A DNA stretch of 64,000 bases, taken from assembly GCA_025642065.1 (NCBI GenBank), contig JAODUP010000662.1, forward strand, positions 494,001 through 558,000. Reading direction: 5' to 3'. Source of the DNA: Paralvinella palmiformis (lineage: Eukaryota; Annelida; Polychaeta; Terebellida; Alvinellidae). Under the pieces are notes generated by a model. That model was not told the origin of the DNA. It saw only the letters and a list, made by a program, of their open reading frames with translations, and did not search any database. Each line of letters begins with the position of its first letter. Within the stretch, counting starts at the first letter, position 1. Of this stretch, positions 1 to 11,829 are shown piece by piece. The translations under genes and the position numbers were made by a program.

Positions 1-160
1 AGGGCTCACTGTATCTGCAGATGTCATGGTTTGGAATGTTTAGAGCTTGGTGAGGTTTGTGGTACTGATGGGCAGACCTATGATTCTGAAAGACAGCTGC
101 AGGTTACTGCATGTAGAACGGGGATTGATATTCGCAGGAATTACAGAGGTCCCTGTCGTG
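1..160 (+). CDS. Exon: Kazal/follistatin-like domain (5' incomplete in window)
   Basis: Frame starts RAHCICRCHG and runs through VCGTDGQTYDSE to YRGPC, the Kazal signature. The usual Cys after SE is an Arg here. The donor gtaag follows at 161, exit phase 1. The exon may start upstream of the window. Confidence 0.8.
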
Positions 161-1768
161 GTAAGAAAATATGTTTAGAACACGAGTGCTTCATCATTGT
201 CAGTCAAAGAGGCATTGTTGATACCTGACCGTCAAAATAATTATTTATAACTTTGTATAAATTTACTAACACCAATTCCAAATATATATATATATATATA
301 TATATATTATGGAGCTATTATCCACTTTGAAATGATTTATTTAAAAATAAAATTATTTGATTCATATCTTTTTGATCGGTAAATTGTATATTTTTTAGTA
401 TGCATTTCATTTTCTTTGTATGTTATGATGTTCATCACATATATATACCTATCTATTAAAAATGACTGGTCTTCAAGAGTAGAAATACTTCCTTGATTAT
501 TAGGACAAAGTCACACTCAGTAATTAGCCAATAGGAGTGAGCCAAGAATTTGTTAGTCTGTCAGATTGTAAGGCAATAAGGCTGTTTGTTTTGTTATTCT
601 GGGAGAATCCCCATGCTGTGGTCTATTCAGCACAGCCTTTATGTTATGGTGGTTGAGAAATCTCCTCCCCCCACCACTCACAGGGGAGCAGTATGGAAAG
701 AATTGGAGCCGAAATACCCTGAGGGTGGTCACTGCCAGAGTGTTTTACGTCCTCAGGGGTTTTTAACGTCCCCCTTTATTTTAAATAATTCAGTGGAGAC
801 GGCAGCACCATTTAACGTGGTCAGCCACCCACGATGTTGTGAGCGAGAAATTAATCTCTGGAAAGTTTTGACCCCTTGCAGGGTTCGAACCTGTGACCGT
901 TGGCACCGAGTGCCGGGTGCTTAACCGCTAGGCCACCGGAGCTCACTGGCAAGAAGGCTCACAAATTGGGTCAATTTTATATATTTTTGTGGAAAAAAAA
1001 AATAAACCCAAATTTTCCCAAATAAATTTAAAAAAATTTTGTTTAACACCTAAACCCAAGTGTTATTGTTTACCACATAACTCAATATTGTTTAGGTCAT
1101 CACACTTGAATAAATGTATAAATATAATTATTTATAGCAAGTTGTGCTCAGGTGGAATGCTCGCCAGGAAAGGTATGTAAGACCGCAGACGGCCAGCCAG
1201 CATGTACGTGTCCTCGCTGTACAGAGGATGAAGAACAGTCTGGTACGCATTCATGCTTGAGCCTCAGCGTGTTAAAACATAAAGAGCTACACAGATAGGC
1301 ACTCAAAAACCGATTGATTTCTGTTCCATATCTATTTTAAAGGCTCGATTTTTTTCAAACGCAGCAAATATATATTTGTATGTGCTGAGAATATATTACA
1401 TGCCCTATATAATTCCTATTCTCGACACATACCGGTGTATATATTTGCTGTGATACACAAGTCATTGATTGATTCATTCAAATCATTTGTGGTGTCTCAG
1501 TGTAGTAGGTTTCTCAAGGCAGGTTCTGGATTAAGTTGAGAATATAATATGCAGTAGTCATAGCATGAAAAATAATATCAGCACTGATTCAAAGTATAGT
1601 TTTGTGTGTATGTGATCGTGCGTGTGTATGTATGTGTGTGTTGTGTGTGTGTCCCTCTCTCTGTGCATTTGTGTGTGTGTCTGATTTATGTTCATATATT
1701 TTTAATTTCATTTATGACTTACCTGGGGAATGTCTTCAATGTAAGCATTGTACTTCTGACTTACCTCT

Positions 1769-1812
<44 letters not shown>

Positions 1813-2930
1813 AAATTTATTAGTTAAAATTGATAACTAATGTATGAATGTTTGCATTGAGCATTCCATGGCAGTTGGTATAAAAGTACATTTAAACCTA
1901 ACATATAGATTGTATGGTTTAATATGTAAAATGGATGTTTAGGAAAATATGTGCCATTGACAGCTGATAAGGGAATTACATTTGATAAAAAACACAGACA
2001 ATATTGTTAATGATTTTAATGAACAGTTCCATATATAGATGGAAGCATGTTGGAAGTCTGGGAATTGAAATTTACATTGATAAACATATTGAATACCTTT
2101 AGGGGATCACAGCATTATTTATAGCACCAGAGAAAATTACTTGTGATACTAGTAGAAGATTGGTCATGTTACTGTTAGTGATTTTTGTTGTTGTATATCT
2201 TCCAGATTTATGTGTTTTTTTCTACAATTCTTCAGGTGTGATATGTAGTAATTTGGGTGAGACCTTTCCAAATCTCTGTGTACTCAGAATGATGCAGTGT
2301 TCAGGTGAAATCAGTGACATATTTGATCATTATGGACGATGTGACAGAGTTACGGGTAAGATATTGAACAGATTATTTTAATGAAGAACTGGCTTCACAC
2401 TTGCACATAATATTTTGTATATTAACTGTGTGTGTGTGTGTGTGATCCTTTGCCTTTCCATTTCAGACTGCAGCTATACACAATGGTCAGACTGGTCGGG
2501 TTGTTCAGTGACATGTGGAGAAGGTCAGCATATACGGAGGAGAGATGTTAAGAGACATCCATTGTTTGGTGATGGTAGCTGTTTGCATACCCTGATCGAG
2601 ACTGATCCTTGCCATTTGGAACCTTGTCCAGGAGGTAGTGTGTGTGTGTGTGTGATTTTGCTCATGTAGGTGTGTAATATTTAGCCATAACGTTGTTCAG
2701 GCTACAAGATCCATGAGGACAGGTGTTGGATAATGTTTGGTCAAAAACTAACTTATCATTACTTGATGTATATTCGTTTACATCACATTATCAATTCATT
2801 TCAAGTGTATAAACACACATCAGATCAAGGCACTGTCATGTAAGATAGCTAATATTTAAAAGAGGTTTCCTTTCCAGATCTGTATTTTGGAACACAATTT
2901 CTTCATTTCTTGCTGTGTGTGTATGTTTTA

Positions 2931-2993
<63 letters not shown>

Positions 2994-5900
2994 CTGGCTC
3001 AGAATATCAACATCTAAACATCCCTTGAAAGCTATACTTCCATAAATCTATACATAAGTAAACTACATACTTCAATCTAAATATAAAATATTCTACATTT
3101 CCATATATCCATACATATACATGTATCTGGGCTACTCACCAGCCTTAGGAACCCAGCTAATCCACTTTTCCTACGTGACATATATGTGACGCCCACAGGG
3201 AAGTGGTTGTATGTAAGCTACGTACACAAAGCAGATATATATACATATAACCAGTGCCATTTGACACCACAGTTCACTGTATACAACACATGTATGGCTT
3301 TCAATAGTAAGTTAACACATATACAAAATAACTACTTTCATACCACAGTTTACATTCAGCAGAAGTTTGTTCTTTTTTAAAAGAAATTTATACATAGAAC
3401 ATTTTGACACCGCAGATTCATTATGGGTTTGGATAACCAAACAAATCCTAACTTTATCAACCATATCAATACAGTCTCTCAGAGTAAATTATAAGCTTTT
3501 ATAGGCTCTCGATGCGTCAACCAACATAGCAGTCTGTTGTACATGTGACAAGATTTTATTGTGTACACTACCTAGATAAGGAAGCAGCGAAGTGGCTTGG
3601 CTCAAAAACAAAATAGCAATACTGTATAATGGATTATTACTGGACAAGAACAAAATATCGCCTCAATCCTGAATAAATATTATGATTTACTCAAACTTAC
3701 CAGCTAATCCTCATACGTTTTCGTTCATCATCTAGGCCTAATTTAGCTTCTCTACTAACTATATGAAGTTAGGTGTAGCCGGACCTAAATTATATCGCCT
3801 ATCTGTTTGTTCTATTTGTCCTATAGTCAAGAAGAGCGGATTTCAGCCAGATCTCTGATACTGCGAATGACAAGTCGGGATTATAATAGTTATGTTTTCA
3901 ACAGTTATCCTATATGAGTGCTTAATACTCGTTGAAATGTCTGACGGGGCAACAAATGTCTCGAGGAGTATAAATCCATCAAACAGCATTGTATAAATTA
4001 ATAATTTGTTTGACCAGGCCACATATGAGGACGACAATACAGATTCTACATGATGTATGGGAAAGTTAATAAAGTAAAACGTGTTGTAATAACGACATAA
4101 CTTTCTTACATTGGTGTAATAAGGAATCTGTGGTCGGTCTGATGTCTGGTTCGGGCAATGTGTGGTTTAGGATACATATATAGTAGCACTGACACAGAAC
4201 ATCAACATCTAAACATCCTTTGAAATATATTCTTCCATAAAGGGCGCCTCCTTGATCTAGATGGTAGCACGTTTGCCCATTGATCACTACCACCTGAGTT
4301 CAAATCTTGGCGTGGGTATATCCGAAGGGTATTTCATCTTTTACTTCGCTTCATTGCCTTTGGAGGTTGCTGTGCCCATTTAGCGAACCATGTGGACAAA
4401 AGTGGCCATAAAACATCAATCATCATCTACTGTTCCATAAACTATACATAAATAAACTAGATATACATACTTCAACCTAAATGTAAAATATTCTACACTT
4501 CCACCTATCTATACATACGTAGACATATACACGTATTTGTGCTTCTCAACAGCCTGTGGATCTTGGCCAATCCGCTTTTCAAACATGACAAACATGTGAC
4601 GCCCACAGGAAAGCAGTTGTTTGTAGGCAACATATAAAATTTATCAAGTCCCATTAGACAACAGAGCTCACCGTAGAAAACACCTTTTTTTAGTTTAATA
4701 GTAAGTTAACACATATACAAGGTAACTACTTTGATACCAGAGCTTAGATTCAGCAGTAATCTGATACGATCTCCATCGCTATGGTAGGTAGAGGTTCTTG
4801 ACAAAACATCTTCCTAATGAAGCTTCTAATTTCTCCGCTGAGCTCGGCCCATTTAGCCTACCATATACACAAAACATAAATCATCACCATTACCTCCGCT
4901 GAGCTTCGAGCTATTTTACTGATCTTCAAATATAATGATAGATCAATCCATAATAAATTTGTCATTTGCACTAATTCATTATCCAGCCTCCAGCTGGACA
5001 ATAGTATTATTTTGGAAATCACATGCACAAGCATTACGAATGGAGGAAAGACAGTTATATTTTGTTAGGTGCAAAGTCATATAGGTAGAAAAGGAAATGG
5101 AAAGGCTGATGTTGTTGCTAAATGGGCCCATCAGCTTGATACTTCAAGGAACAAATTACCTCACTCAGACATTAGACAGACTAAAATCTCACTGCATGAA
5201 AAAATGGCAGCAACATTGGGACGATCAAATTTTCAATAAATTATGTTATGTCAAGCCAGTCCTTGGAGAATGGCTTACTGGGAACCTCAAAAGGCGAGCA
5301 GAATTAGTTTTATCTCGTCCACACATCTAGGACATACCTGTCTTGCACATAAGTATTTGTTAGCTGGATAGCAACTTCTAGCTGTTCTGTATATCGTGCT
5401 CCGAAACTTTCACCATGGAACACATATTGCTCCACTGTGTTGAGTTTTAATAACATCAGAAGAAAAAAAAAATCGAAGTCTCTAGTTGAAGTTAATCTTG
5501 GATATTAACCTCAAGGTGGTCTATATTTACGATAATTCATTCAGGCGGTGTAGTTGGATGTAAAATAAAGTGCCAATCTGCATGATCTATTTGACCTATA
5601 TTCGAGAACAGCGTATTTCAGGGATATCTCCGATACTGCGAATGACATGTAGAGATTATAATAGCTATACATTGAACCATTTATCCGAATGAGTGTAACT
5701 TAATTACAATAAGGGAAAAACGACCTTATCATGACTAGGTTTATCTGGTGTATATCAAATTATAAATTCTTTTCAAATGTAAAAACAAATCCATATCGAA
5801 GTACTGTCATGGGCTATCTATGGCAACTAATATTTAAAAGATTAGGTTCGTTTGCCAATATTTATGTTGGAGTAGAACTTTATTTCTTGCTCTGTGTGTA

Positions 5901-8413
5901 TTCGTGTTTACATATACCTAATGGATCAATAGGTTGGTTCTATTATAAACAACAAAAAAGTCAACGGATACAGTCAGTAATATCCATTCTATGGATCTAT
6001 TTATTCAAATTCAAATGTATTTAGCCTGTCTAATTTTATTTGGCTGTTTTTCTTTTAAAGACCCATGCGAGGTTCATCAGTGTGGTAGACCAGGAGAGTA
6101 CTGCGTCACAGACCATCGACTAGCGTTACCCTACTGTAAGTGTCCAACCTGTGATCATCAACTTCCTCAATATATCTGCGCCGAGATTGGCCAAAGAATT
6201 GTCACTGCGTACAATAAATGTACCTTGCTTCATTATGCCTGTGTATCGAATCAGCCATTTACGGTGATACACGATGGAAAGTGTGCTAGTAAGTATGACT
6301 AATAATAGTTATTAATTGATCTACCGGTTTAGCCTTTTCACCGATTGAGAACTGCCTGGTTTTTACCAATCAATGGCCAGAGTTGGCTAGTTTTGACAAA
6401 TCGTTGAAGGTCATATTTTGAATATTTAATATTTTCATTTTTTTCTTCTTTTTTAAAGCCAAATATCAAACTGTTTCGATTACATCCTACACTACCTGGT
6501 ACTTAAATTACAATCACGCCAATTGTTAAAGAACATTTAACATGTACTTATTACTTCTTAATAATGCCAAGCTGCTGATGTCACACAGAACCTAGATTAA
6601 CTTAATTGTGGAGCTGAGTACACCATATTGTTTTCCATTTGGTTATAGTTCACGGTGTCCTGAATTCGTCTTGTGTCATAGTTAAGAGGACTGTTGCTGG
6701 TAATTGTGGCAATTCCAACAAAACAAAACACAGTCTGCATGAATTTCAATAAGAACCCAAGATTCGGCATTTATGTATCATATTTAGCCACTCTAAATGA
6801 ACCAACTTCACTCTACCACTAAAAGGGTTTCAACTGCAATATGCAATATTAACTACAAAGCTAAGAGTTACGCAGCTCAGTTTAGATGCATGACAGAATT
6901 TGATTATTAATTATTTGGATATTTTCATGTTAGTCTGAAATATATAATTCCTGATTAAAACTGTACATAAGAATAATTCCAGATATTTGATGTTAGCAGT
7001 TGATCAGAACTTTAATGTTATTAACCACTAATGTCATTACAATAAATGATTATTTTAATTGTGAGTAGGTGGATATTGAGGCCTTTTGTAGCTACCGTGG
7101 ATCAAGTATTGTATTCTTATCAGTATTCAATATTCCGTTTTCAGATGCCAATTTTTGACCTTTTTATTACTGAACAGAGTTGTGTATAGCCGTTATCTAG
7201 ATGTGTGTGTTTTGGTATAGTCATACATGAATCTAATGCTGGAGTCTACCTTTTTGTTTACTTGTTTGTGTAAAGTCACCACTCCCTTTTGTGCTAACAT
7301 TGAATACGCATGCATATTCAAGTGCATAATTAATTATCTACATATGGCCATTAATCCTTGTAAGCAGAAATTTATTATTACGGGATTAATCTAAAAAGGT
7401 GTTGCCCACCTAATAAATAATTTAAAATACTAAACAATGCTGGTTTATTGCGATCTACCAACATTTCATGCCAAGCACTCTGATAAAGAGAAGCCCGTGC
7501 AACGTTGATTCACTCAATATCACGACATGGATGAAGGCTGAAACTAATATACGCCAGAGTACCTGTGCATATTCCAAATCCACACGTTTCCTCAGTGCAA
7601 TGGTAATTAAAATAAACTACTGTGGTGTATTTTGTTAAAAAAAATAAAATGATTTACTATAAACTAGGTGGACTAGTTTTTTGGTCATCCTGTATATATC
7701 AGGATATACGTGGCCCCTTGAATTTTATTTTAATTAACAGAACCCTCAACACCCATTGACATTTGTTATTAGCATTGAAAAATAAAATTACAAGTAACTG
7801 ATTTTCATTCAGCTAAAATAATCTCATACATTTCTTTGCTTAAGCAATTTCTTACTCTGCGTGATAGTTTTGTTTTACAGCCAGTTGAAAATTATATTTA
7901 CTTTTAAAAATCCATCAGTTTTTCACAGAATACTCCTCAAAACCACATGAAAATACCTCCTATAACTGCATGAGCCCTGTATTAGATTTTGTGTCTGATC
8001 AATCCTGTTTTTTGGGGTTTTGTTTGCAAGTAGATTATATTTACTTGTTCACGATCAAAAATCCCTCTCCCATACACACTATTGTTTAAGAATATGAATA
8101 AAAGTGTATGGGTCGTAGTTTTTGTTTATTGTGATTCTGTTGTTTATTTATAGCTGATCAGCCAAATAAACCAGTCAGGTGTACAATGGTACCACACATA
8201 GGTAAAGTCCATGACAATACTGATAATTGTACGAGTAAACACAGTATACAGACTAATCATTGTGAGGGAGGCTGCGGACGTTTACCTGGTCACTGTTGTG
8301 TTCCCATCAATTTTAAGTACAATTTGGAGGAATTTGTCTGTGGTCCATCACCTAGAAAAGTCAGTTGATTATGTTATAAAATTGATATTAATAGTAATTT
8401 TTCCGGTGTGCGT

Positions 8414-8449
<36 letters not shown>

Positions 8450-8613
8450 CAGTGTATATATATATGTGTGTGTGTGTGCCTGTCCACCCACACACCCTGT
8501 TATATAAACCCATGTTTCTCTTATAGGTTATACAAATTGAAGCATGTGGCTGTATACCTGATGATCAAGGTCAACCTGCACCCATTATCCAGCAGTATAA
8601 CACCGGAGAATAA
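1..8613 (+). CDS. Secreted follistatin/Kazal-TSP1-cystine knot protein, 3' part (gene span)
   Basis: Seven exons join in frame: 1-160, 1138-1242, 2236-2355, 2467-2634, 6061-6288, 8154-8359 and 8527-8613. The first five junctions are phase 1 and the last is phase 0. All introns have GT-AG ends. Domains in order are a Kazal-like unit, a follistatin-type EGF-like piece plus Kazal, one thrombospondin type 1 repeat, a second complete follistatin unit, and a C-terminal cystine knot ending in CGC. These families are extracellular: Kazal and follistatin units bind proteases or growth factors, TSP1 binds glycans, and CTCK knots dimerise. The product is therefore probably secreted and possibly disulfide-linked. 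No transmembrane segment is seen. The 5' end, with any signal peptide, is outside the window. I do not recognise a named orthologue. Confidence 0.82.
584..947 (-). mobile_element. SINE-A copy 1 (tRNA-derived)
   Basis: On the minus strand it starts gagctccggtggcctag, with an A box GGCCTAGCGGTTAAG and a B box GGTTCGAACCC, and ends aacaaaac. The body is shared with the copies at 42.2 and 52.0 kb. Flanks ggcaataaggct (572-583) and ggcaagaaggct (948-959) form a 12-bp target duplication with one mismatch. It lies in the first intron of the CTCK gene. Confidence 0.85.
1138..1242 (+). CDS. Exon: follistatin-type EGF-like segment
   Basis: Acceptor tttatag precedes it and gtacg follows. It encodes about 35 residues with the pattern CAQVECSPGKVC...CTCPRC, typical of the N-terminal part of a follistatin domain just before Kazal. 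Phase 1 at both ends. Confidence 0.8.
2236..2355 (+). CDS. Exon: Kazal domain
   Basis: It encodes VICSNLGETFPNLCVLRMMQC and ends HYGRC, a Kazal-type core. Acceptor ttcttcag, donor ggtaag, phase 1 at both ends. It continues the follistatin unit begun in the previous exon. Confidence 0.82.
2467..2634 (+). CDS. Exon: thrombospondin type 1 repeat
   Basis: It encodes WSDWSGCSVTCGEGQHIRRR and ends DPCHLEPCPG. The WxxW, CSVTCG and final CxxxxC pattern is diagnostic of TSP1. Length 168 bp, phase 1 at both ends. A (GT)n tract begins right at the donor gtagtg. Confidence 0.92.
2939..2990. repeat. (AT)n-(GA)n microsatellite
   Basis: About 12 AT units run directly into about 13 GA units in intron 4 of the CTCK gene, just before the first copy of the duplicated anonymous repeat. 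Confidence 0.9.
2990..3380 (+). repeat. Anonymous dispersed repeat, copy 1
   Basis: Its sequence recurs at 4180-4760. Shared landmarks are aatatcaacatctaaacatc, gtgacgcccacagg and agtaagttaacacatatac. No coding potential is visible. It is probably a non-autonomous element or a transposon 3' region. Confidence 0.65.
3725..3990 (+). repeat. Anonymous repeat, partner of 5535-5720
   Basis: Shared blocks include ctgatactgcgaatgaca and gattataatag. This region and 5535-5720 lie beside the first and second copies of the other repeat, so a larger composite unit may have been duplicated. Confidence 0.5.
4180..4760 (+). repeat. Anonymous dispersed repeat, copy 2, split by a SINE
   Basis: Same order of blocks as 2990-3380, but interrupted at 4242-4432 by SINE-B. 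The repeat resumes at the duplicated ttccataaa, so the repeat is older than the SINE. Confidence 0.65.
4242..4432 (+). mobile_element. SINE-B copy 1 inside the anonymous repeat
   Basis: Starts gggcgcctccttgatctag and ends acatcaatcatcatc. It is flanked by ttccataaa at 4233-4241 and 4433-4441, a perfect 9-bp target duplication. The A-box and B-box regions are degenerate, so this is an old copy. Confidence 0.8.
4842..4896 (+). mobile_element. SINE-B 3' fragment
   Basis: Only the tail module remains: ctcggcccatttagcctacc followed by acaaaacataaatcatcacc. This matches the end of the other SINE-B copies. Confidence 0.5.
5090..5540 (+). mobile_element. I/Nimb-like LINE, 3' coding fragment
   Basis: Frame-shifted translation gives GNGKADVVAKWA (end of RNase H), then LGHTCLAHKYLLAG and a HGTHI segment. 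These are the C-terminal blocks seen in the longer elements at 15.6-16.0 and 21.4-21.65 kb. 5'-truncated and inactive. Confidence 0.6.
6061..6288 (+). CDS. Exon: complete follistatin/Kazal unit
   Basis: 228 bp after acceptor cttttaaag. It encodes DPCEVHQCGRPGEYCV, then PYCKCPTC, then a Kazal half ending HDGKCA. Ten or more cysteines in 76 residues. Donor gtaagt, phase 1 at both ends. Confidence 0.85.
6289..8153. other. Intron with no recognised feature
   Basis: AT-rich sequence between the second follistatin exon and the cystine-knot exons. I see no convincing ORF. A possible mariner-like end near 7670-7700 is too weak to call. Confidence 0.6.
8154..8613 (+). CDS. Last two exons: C-terminal cystine knot (CTCK) and stop
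   Basis: Exon 8154-8359 encodes RCTMVPHIGKV, NHCEGGCG, GHCCVP and FVCG. After a 167-bp intron filled with (GT)n, exon 8527-8613 adds VIQIEACGCIPDDQ and ends at taa 8611-8613. The spacing C...CxGxC...CC...C...CxC matches the CTCK knot of mucin/VWF-like and Slit-like proteins. The final exon has no start codon and is easy to miss. Confidence 0.85.
8414..8480. repeat. (GT)n/(AT)n microsatellite in the last intron of the CTCK gene
   Basis: About 16 GT units, then short TATG/TG runs, fill most of the 167-bp intron between the two cystine-knot exons. Confidence 0.9.
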
Positions 8614-8795
8614 TAATTTGAATACATATTACTATTAGTAGATAAGCCTCATTAGTATTCAGTTTAAATTTATTAATCAAAGGGATTAGATTAGTCATGA
8701 AAGTTTCACTGGTCTCACCCAGAACATATTGACACATTGCTTAAGTTAGTAAAACAAGTTATAGTGGTGGTATGGCATTAGTTCTTTAAGTTACC

Positions 8796-8821
8796 AATAA
8801 ATATGCTAAGTCATTAATAAA
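8796..8821 (+). promoter_or_regulatory. Poly(A) signals of the CTCK gene
   Basis: Two AATAAA hexamers, at 8796-8801 and 8816-8821, lie about 185-205 bp after the stop codon. Either could direct cleavage of the mRNA. Confidence 0.5.
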
Positions 8822-9358
8822 TGTGTTGAAGTTTGAATATGTTTGGATGCATGTTAATAACTGAGGCGCATTCGGACCCTTCTATCATTTTTAGAAAAAT
8901 ATCCGTTATTAGTAAAGATACATCAAATTGGCTAATACTGTAGTTGAAAGTTTTATTTAATGTATCAATAACAAGTTCTGAAACTGTAACATAATTATTT
9001 AAGTTAAATCATACTTCTTTCTATTCGGAAGTGTCCCAATCTACCCCATGATTGGGTGCATTGGGACACCTATTGGGGTGCAATGGGACATGCAAATACA
9101 TGTCTAACTGAAATTAATACACAAATAGAAAATGTTCTACACATAACTTGAATGAGTTCAGTATTGAAAAAATTGACCTTCAAACATACGTTTTGCTCTT
9201 ATTTCGATTGACAAGATTATCTTGATTGAGAGGATATAAGTGGCCAATTCACAAAAGTTTATGACTTGACACCTAAAAATATTGACTGAAGTCCAGATTA
9301 AAAAGACACTGCTGTACAGTGCACTTTGTGCCACCTGCAGTGATTGGCTTTGGCAGCT

Positions 9359-9700
9359 TTAGATTGATGTCCATGAAGTCAGTTTAATCAATATTATCCT
9401 TTTCAGAGAAGACAAGCATATATCAGATTTGGTCTTTGTTGGCTTTTGGACAAGATATTTAATCTCCAAGAGGTCATCCTCATTATGTTCTTGCAAAATC
9501 ACCCCGGGCGCGACGTTGATTCCTGTAGCATTGGGTTGCTCATCAACGGGTTCTGGTCTGTCTGTGACAAAGGCTGACAGGAACTCGTCCTCTCTGAATA
9601 TGTTGCGATCCATTGGGTAAATACCACTTACTCTGATTCCTGCTATGATGATCTTACAGTTGAAGGCTGTTGGTCCAGTCAAATAGTGACCTGAACCACC
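9359..9700 (-). mobile_element. pogo/Tigger-like DDE transposase, C-terminal remnant
   Basis: The minus frame reads AGIRVSGIYPMDRNIF, then DEFLSAFVTDRPEP. The GIYPxDRxIFxxxEF...TDRP block is the post-DDE motif of pogo/Tigger-type transposases. The catalytic DDE part is not found upstream, so this is a fragment. Confidence 0.6.
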
Positions 9701-9988
9701 ACTAATTGGAAATAATTGTTTCTCTATGAGATTCTCCTCTGATATACCCCAGGAATAAAAATAGAGATGAATAAAAGTGGTGGAAGGGCCCTAAATATGC
9801 GAATTTATGTTAATTAGGTACGAAAATCAAAGGAATCAGATAAATAACTGGAAATATTTCATTTTTCATCAAAAGAAGCAATTAAATGCTATCCAAATTC
9901 ATCAGTTGTTTTGTTAGAAATAATAGAAACTAAATCAATTGCCCATATGGGTGATCGGCTAATTATGTAATCATAATTATGTGTCGCG

Positions 9989-11820
9989 TTACCACCTTTT
10001 AAGTTTGTCCAGACTGTCATTTGCCTTCTCTCCAGCTTTAGTAATTTTATCATGTTGGGCAAACAGAATGTGTTCACTTGTAGTCTCCTTTAGGATATCC
10101 CTCGTCTTTTGTATGTCCCATACTCTGCTGCAGCTTTTTGAATGTAACTTTGGTTCTGATCGAAAATAGATTGCCCTTGGCAAATTATTTGCATGGTAGC
10201 AAAGCAGAACCAGCAAGTCTGTGTCCTTTCCGACTAGAAGAGTGTCAACAAACTCGGCAGATTTCACTGCAGCCATGACAATCAGTATATCTGCATCTCC
10301 CTTTGCATGTTGGGCAACACATCCTGCTCTCTCAAGTTTATCACTCAACATTTTATGAACCTCTGCTTGTTTACTAGGTTTGACAAAAACTCAGCTTTCT
10401 TCAAATAAATAACAGTTTGGCCAGAAAAATGAACCTCTGGACCACAGCAACCCTTTATCCTGCGCAAGTGAGTAACATCCTTGGTTGACGGTCTTGCAGG
10501 ATAGCCATCAAATACAATGGTTACCTTTGAGTACCTTTGAGTTACATAATCCACGTATAATTGACAGATGTGATCAATTGACTTTTCTGGGCCAAGGAAT
10601 TCTCTGAATGAGGGATCCCCTATCAAGCACATAGTGAAGGTCAGTAGACGGCACGGAATATGGCTGTGAGTCTTTCACATATTCCCACATTGCATCAGCA
10701 AGGGCAGGTTTCTTGGCTTCTCTGGGGAGAACGGTTGACTCAAACAGGGCTGCTGGGTAGCTGCATAGTTCATACTTAAAAGCCACTGAGGGATCTTCCT
10801 CCTTGCTGGCAATAACACTTAGCCTTTTGAACAGAAGCTGTGGCTCAATTTGTATGACATCATCTTTAGTAGTCACCAATGTCTTGGAAGCGATGGTAAC
10901 AACTTGGTTTTTTCGCTTAACAGAGAATTCATTGATGCTCATTCCAACTATGCTGTCAAGTGATAGCTGCCCTACTTGTTTGTACTGTCAACATTAACAT
11001 ACCTGTTTGCTGTGACACCACTGACTAGGCTGCGCAATGACTTGTCACTATCAAAAGGATCAAACTATTTCAGTGTCTTGAACAAGTAAAAAGTATCATC
11101 AACATCCTTTCTGCCGTGCCATGGTTACATCCTTGCCATGCTCACTTGTGACATATGCGACCCCTGATAGTGTCTGCAAGACAAAATTGACCCCTGAACA
11201 AGCTAGCATTGACAGCCACCAGTGTGCTCGTTGGCTTTCAGAAAATCCCTGTCCCTGAGTAAGACCACCACGACTTTTCACACGCGCATAAGAACGAACC
11301 TGTTCAATAATAAGATCAGTGGACAGGCCCGCCCAATATCTCTCAGAGCGGCGAACGATATGGCGTCCTTCACAGAAACTTCTATACATATCTGGATGAT
11401 CTGCTTCAAGACAGAGCATCTTTTGTAGGTAGAGGTAGCCGCACTTAGTATACCAATTGTGTCCTGATGCGGCAAAGTATGGCAACATTTTCCAAAATGG
11501 TTTCAGGTGAAGGAACCAATCTCGGGTGTATCTGCACCATATCCATGTACTGCAACCAGAATACTGCAACCATCACATAACAATGTCGTTTCCTCAGCAA
11601 TCTTACTTTGTATCCGACTCAGTGCTTTAGGGACCTTATCTCCACAATCATCACAATCCAACAAACCATTCAGGACATCTCTTGCCGTGTCCAAATTGCA
11701 GTTGGTTTGACTTTCATGACTATCCTCACCAAGGTGGTCCTCATCTACTTGTTCAGCAGTAGACAGGATGTAGTTATATGCATTTCCAAAGAGCATAGTA
11801 TGCAAGGACTTGTACACTAA
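9989..11820 (-). pseudogene. Broken repetitive ORF with a PIN/FEN1-like nuclease region
   Basis: Five minus-strand frames join by apparent frameshifts: 11503-11817, 11099-11569, 10574-10942, 10345-10632 and 9989-10351. Blocks in order include MLPYFAASGHNWYTKCGYLY, WAGLSTDLIIEQV, GGLTQGQGFSESQR, FDPFDSDKSLRSLVSGV, then TIVFDGYPARPSTKD and LVGKDTDLLVLLCYHANN. The DGY and DTDLLVLL motifs resemble the acidic core of PIN/FEN1-like nucleases. I recall similar proteins as repeated, unnamed families in invertebrate genomes; that is memory, not a search. Stops and frameshifts between the blocks make it a pseudogene. It is probably carried by a mobile element I cannot name. Confidence 0.55.
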
Positions 11821-11829
11821 TAAATGCCC

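Noticed and set aside
870..945. tRNA gene on the minus strand
   Set aside because: The tRNA-like part is the head of SINE-A, with a long shared body and target duplication; it is not a functional tRNA gene.
7400..7700. Mariner-like transposon end (ctaggtggactagttttttg ... catcctgtat)
   Set aside because: It resembles a mariner terminal repeat, but no matching inverted end or transposase frame could be shown.
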